Assembly (NCBI GenBank): GCA_937997355.1 | Contig: CALKTZ010000820.1 | Location: 1 to 8,554, forward strand | DNA length: 8,554 nucleotides | Origin: an uncultured Planctomycetales bacterium | GTDB taxonomy: Bacteria; Planctomycetota; Planctomycetia; Isosphaerales; Isosphaeraceae | Direction of reading: 5' to 3' | In this document: positions 7,047-8,554 of the stretch, piece after piece | Layout of the letters: the number at the start of each line of letters is the position of its first letter | Numbering within the stretch: position 1 is the first letter of the stretch | Notes under the pieces: generated by a model | The model's database searches: none | Told to the model about the DNA's origin: nothing | Seen by the model: only the letters and a program-made list of their open reading frames with translations | Translations under genes and position numbers: made by a program

Positions 7047-7515
7047 CCGCCTTGATCGCCTGGAGGGCGATCACGCCGTCCGTGCCGTTCCCCGAGAGGA
7101 TGACGCCGACCGACCTGCTTTTCTGGATCGTCGCGAGCGACCGGAACAGGTGGTCGATCGGCATGTGCGGGACCGGCCGAGGCGGACGCAGGGTGAGCTT
7201 GAGATGACCGTCGGTCATCGTCATATTCGTCCCGGGAGGAATCACGTACACCGAATTGATCTCGACCGCCATCCCCTGGGTGACTTCGTGGACCGGCATG
7301 CGGCAGGCGCGGGAAAGGATCGGCGCGAGGAGGCTCTTCTGCTCCGGATCGAGGTGGCTCACCAGCAGGATCGCCAGCCCCGGCTCCGCGGGCAGGCCTT
7401 CGAGCAACTCGGTGCAGGCCTCGAGGCCCCCGGCGGAAGCCCCGACCCCGACGACCGGAAAGGGGAGGCCGTCGGGGTCGCCGGATGAAGCGTTATCGGG
7501 AATTGATTCGGGCAT
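7018..7515 (-). CDS. CheB methylesterase part of a frameshifted CheB-CheR-PAS fusion
   Basis: In this frame 165 residues run from the ATG at 7515 to a stop at 7018. The CheB catalytic triad is present: S27 in VGVGASAGGLEA, H54 in VSHLDP and D146 in LSGNGTDGV. Codon 157 is the valine of AIKAVGG. After the G-run the frame falls into GDLRPG and stops, whereas the next reading frame continues with the expected GGVTFAQDEASSRYP. Removing one G from the eight at 7037-7044 joins both parts into one 865-residue CheB-CheR-PAS protein, a normal length and order for this family. I preferred 7515 to an in-frame ATG at 7557 because family members begin shortly before PVVGIGASAGG; neither start has a strong Shine-Dalgarno. 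There is no receiver domain. This is the first gene of the minus-strand operon. The break could be an assembly or sequencing error, a real mutation, or slippage. Confidence 0.85.
   Translation of the reverse strand: MPESIPDNASSGDPDGLPFPVVGVGASAGGLEACTELLEGLPAEPGLAILLVSHLDPEQKSLLAPILSRACRMPVHEVTQGMAVEINSVYVIPPGTNMTMTDGHLKLTLRPPRPVPHMPIDHLFRSLATIQKSRSVGVILSGNGTDGVIALQAIKAVGGGDLRPG
7037..7044 (-). other. Run of eight G (minus strand) at the CheB/CheR frameshift point
   Basis: The plus strand shows eight C in a row, and the reading frame of the conserved fusion protein changes exactly here. With seven G the minus strand reads GTT GGG GGG GTG ACC (V-G-G-V-T), as conserved in the family. With eight it reads GTT GGG GGG GGT GAC (V-G-G-G-D) and reaches a stop at 7018. 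Homopolymers of this length are prone both to miscounting by sequencers and to polymerase or ribosome slippage. Confidence 0.85.
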
Positions 7516-7557
7516 GGGATGACCTGAGGAAACGTTAATATTGAGACGACACCGCAA

Positions 7558-7915
7558 TTACGCGGCCCCAGATTGCCTGCCGAGAGTAAGTCGGTAACTT
7601 GCGTTACGGGCCCATCTTCAACTCGTCATCGACGCCCATTGTACTCTATTTCCGGATCGAATAACTTCGGCTCAGCTTGGGTCGATGAACGTCCGGCATC
7701 CCGGGCTTCTTCGCGAATTTCAATACAATCAATTATTAATAAAACTATGATTAATACTGCCGCGTATTGGCAAACTGGGCGCGATTTGCAGATCCCCGAT
7801 ATAACCACTGCGCACATGGTGCTCTGGGCGTTCAAGACCTCGGCTTATGGTACAACCGAGATGAATGTGAAGCGATGCCCGAGAATAAGAGGTTAGTCTC
7901 AGCCCAGTTCGATCC
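7558..7915. promoter_or_regulatory. AT-rich intergenic region, likely promoter/control region of the cheB-cheR operon
   Basis: About 360 bases lie between the start of the minus-strand operon and the nuclease remnant, with no credible gene. The centre (7720-7760) is far more AT-rich than its surroundings and holds two ATTAAT hexamers (7735-7740 and 7750-7755, 15 nt apart). A small inverted repeat GTAAC-TTGC-GTTAC lies at 7594-7607. On the minus strand TACAAT (7638-7643) would make a good -10 box, but I found no good -35 at 16-18 nt. The region may also contain degraded remains of the nuclease gene's lost 5' half, though no match was recognisable. The promoter role is inferred from position and composition. 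Confidence 0.35.
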
Positions 7916-8344
7916 ATGATGCGATCAACGTCGAAAGGCGACCGCAAGCGGGGCATGCCGTGGCCCTTTCGAGGTCTGACTGACGACTTGCTCTCTCCTC
8001 CCGAACTCATCTCATCCAAGCTGGAGCTGGTGCGGCCCGGCCTGTCCTGGTGGTACAGGCGGTTCGCCCCTGCCGACCGCGAGTTGTCACAGTTATTAGA
8101 GGCGGAAGCCCGGAACTCCGGGCGAGGCCTGTGGACCCAGAAGGACCCCACGCCGCCGTGGGAGTGGCGAAGGCGAGGGATCCCGACGGTTGCGGGCGGC
8201 GTGGTGGGCAACCTTAACAGCCGGATCTTCCACCGGCCCAATTGCTCGGCGGTCACGCGGTTGAAGGAGTCGAACCGGGTCATATTCAGCTCAGCCGTCG
8301 ACGCGGAGAAGGCGGGCTTCAGGAATGCCCGCGATTGCCGTTGA
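7916..8344 (+). pseudogene. Truncated thermonuclease (SNase-like) C-terminus with Ada-like metal-binding tail
   Basis: The open frame gives 142 residues. Residues 36-86 match the C-terminal end of bacterial thermonuclease-type SNase domains: LELVRPGLSWWYRRFAPADREL, then LLEAEARNSGRGLW and PPWEWRRR. Residues 96-142 (VVGNLNSRIFHRPNC...AGFRNARDC) match the small Ada-like metal-binding domain often attached to these nucleases, with C110, C141 and H106 as possible ligands. The N-terminal half of the SNase fold, with its catalytic Arg/Asp/Glu residues, is missing. Residues 1-30 do not resemble the family, and the ATG at 7916 has no Shine-Dalgarno. I read it as a 5'-truncated, decaying gene that cannot be an active nuclease. 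The alternative is a small protein keeping only the metal-binding domain. Confidence 0.6.
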
Positions 8345-8352
8345 GCCGGTTG

Positions 8353-8379
8353 CACGGGGAGCAGGAACCCGGCCCCGTG
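8353..8379 (+). terminator. Possible terminator hairpin after the nuclease remnant
   Basis: CACGGGG (8353-8359) pairs with CCCCGTG (8373-8379) across a 13-nt loop, 8 nt past the stop at 8344. No T-run follows. A 7-bp stem in GC-rich DNA can arise by chance, so the call is weak. From here to the window end (8380-8554) I see no defensible gene. Confidence 0.3.
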
Positions 8380-8554
8380 GGGCAGGTTAATGACGAGGAG
8401 GGCCGGGGTCCCCGGAATATGCACAGGCGTTGACCGTCAGTTCAAGGACTCCGTGCTCCCGATGGGGGTGGCGACCTTGCGGCCGACCGGGACGGCACGG
8501 CCGCCGGCAACGCCGGGGGGAGCGGACCCAGGGGCGAGCCGCCCGACGAGGCGG

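Noticed and set aside
5328..7055. Very long (575-codon) plus-strand open frame opposite the CheR-PAS gene
   Set aside because: It is a mirror of the strongly conserved CheR and PAS coding sequence, rich in Arg/His/Asp/Gly runs typical of antisense frames, with no domain.
7626..7835. Minus-strand open frame with a hydrophobic stretch (YAAVLIIVLLIID) resembling a membrane segment
   Set aside because: The stretch is just the translation of the AT-rich patch. Codon use is unlike the neighbours, there is no Shine-Dalgarno and no family match.
7573..7896. Plus-strand open frame upstream of the nuclease remnant, checked as the missing N-terminal SNase half
   Set aside because: No SNase motifs (such as IDGDT or an IDAPE-like element) are visible in this or the other plus frames.
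8437..8554. Minus-strand frame open from the right edge to a stop at 8437, and a plus-strand frame with GVATLRPTGTA reminiscent of NfeD-type C-termini
   Set aside because: Both are short, Gly/Pro/Arg-rich, overlap each other on opposite strands and are cut by the window edge. Neither can be told from chance.
1..8554. CRISPR arrays, tRNA or rRNA genes, insertion sequences, attachment sites
   Set aside because: Looked for and not seen: there are no spaced identical repeats beyond the coding repeats listed, no tRNA-like cloverleaf with a TTCRA arm, and no transposase or terminal inverted repeats.

Overview
The window is GC-rich and dominated by bacterial signalling and stress genes. The organism is most likely a planctomycete, perhaps of the Isosphaeraceae. 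That guess rests on overall composition and on gene types: a CheB-CheR-PAS fusion, a KGG-repeat stress protein, a DUF4142 protein, and a thermonuclease-like C-terminus with a WWYRR...PPWEWRR signature. It is not based on any marker gene.

Left third, plus strand (1-1883): three proteins of the kind that cluster in bacterial general-stress loci. These are the C-terminal part of a DUF4142 protein running in from the left edge (1-309), a ferritin-like DUF892/YciF protein (366-878), and a low-complexity, histidine-rich protein with KGG-type repeats (1113-1883). A strong hairpin at 1923-1955 separates them from a convergent block.

Centre, minus strand (7515 down to 1996): a compact co-directional sensory operon. 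In order of transcription it holds (i) a CheB-CheR-PAS fusion gene split by one extra G in a run of eight; (ii) a stand-alone CheB-type methylesterase without a receiver domain but with a C-terminal Cys/His zinc-ribbon-like module; (iii) a soluble PAS-HisKA_3-HATPase histidine kinase; and (iv) a NarL/FixJ-type response regulator whose start overlaps the kinase's end by 32 nt. No CheA, CheW, CheY or chemoreceptor is visible. The locus looks like a sensory pathway that borrows methylation enzymes and ends in transcription control, not a flagellar chemotaxis operon. The stress genes next to it are possible targets; that is inference.

Right end: an AT-richer intergenic stretch (about 7558-7915), probably carrying the operon promoter. 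It is followed by the plus-strand C-terminal remnant of a staphylococcal-nuclease-like protein with an Ada-like metal-binding tail (7916-8344). The last 200 bases hold a small hairpin and no gene I can defend.

The points most worth checking are the poly-G frameshift in the CheB-CheR gene, the receiver-less CheB with a zinc-ribbon tail, and the histidine-rich KGG protein.
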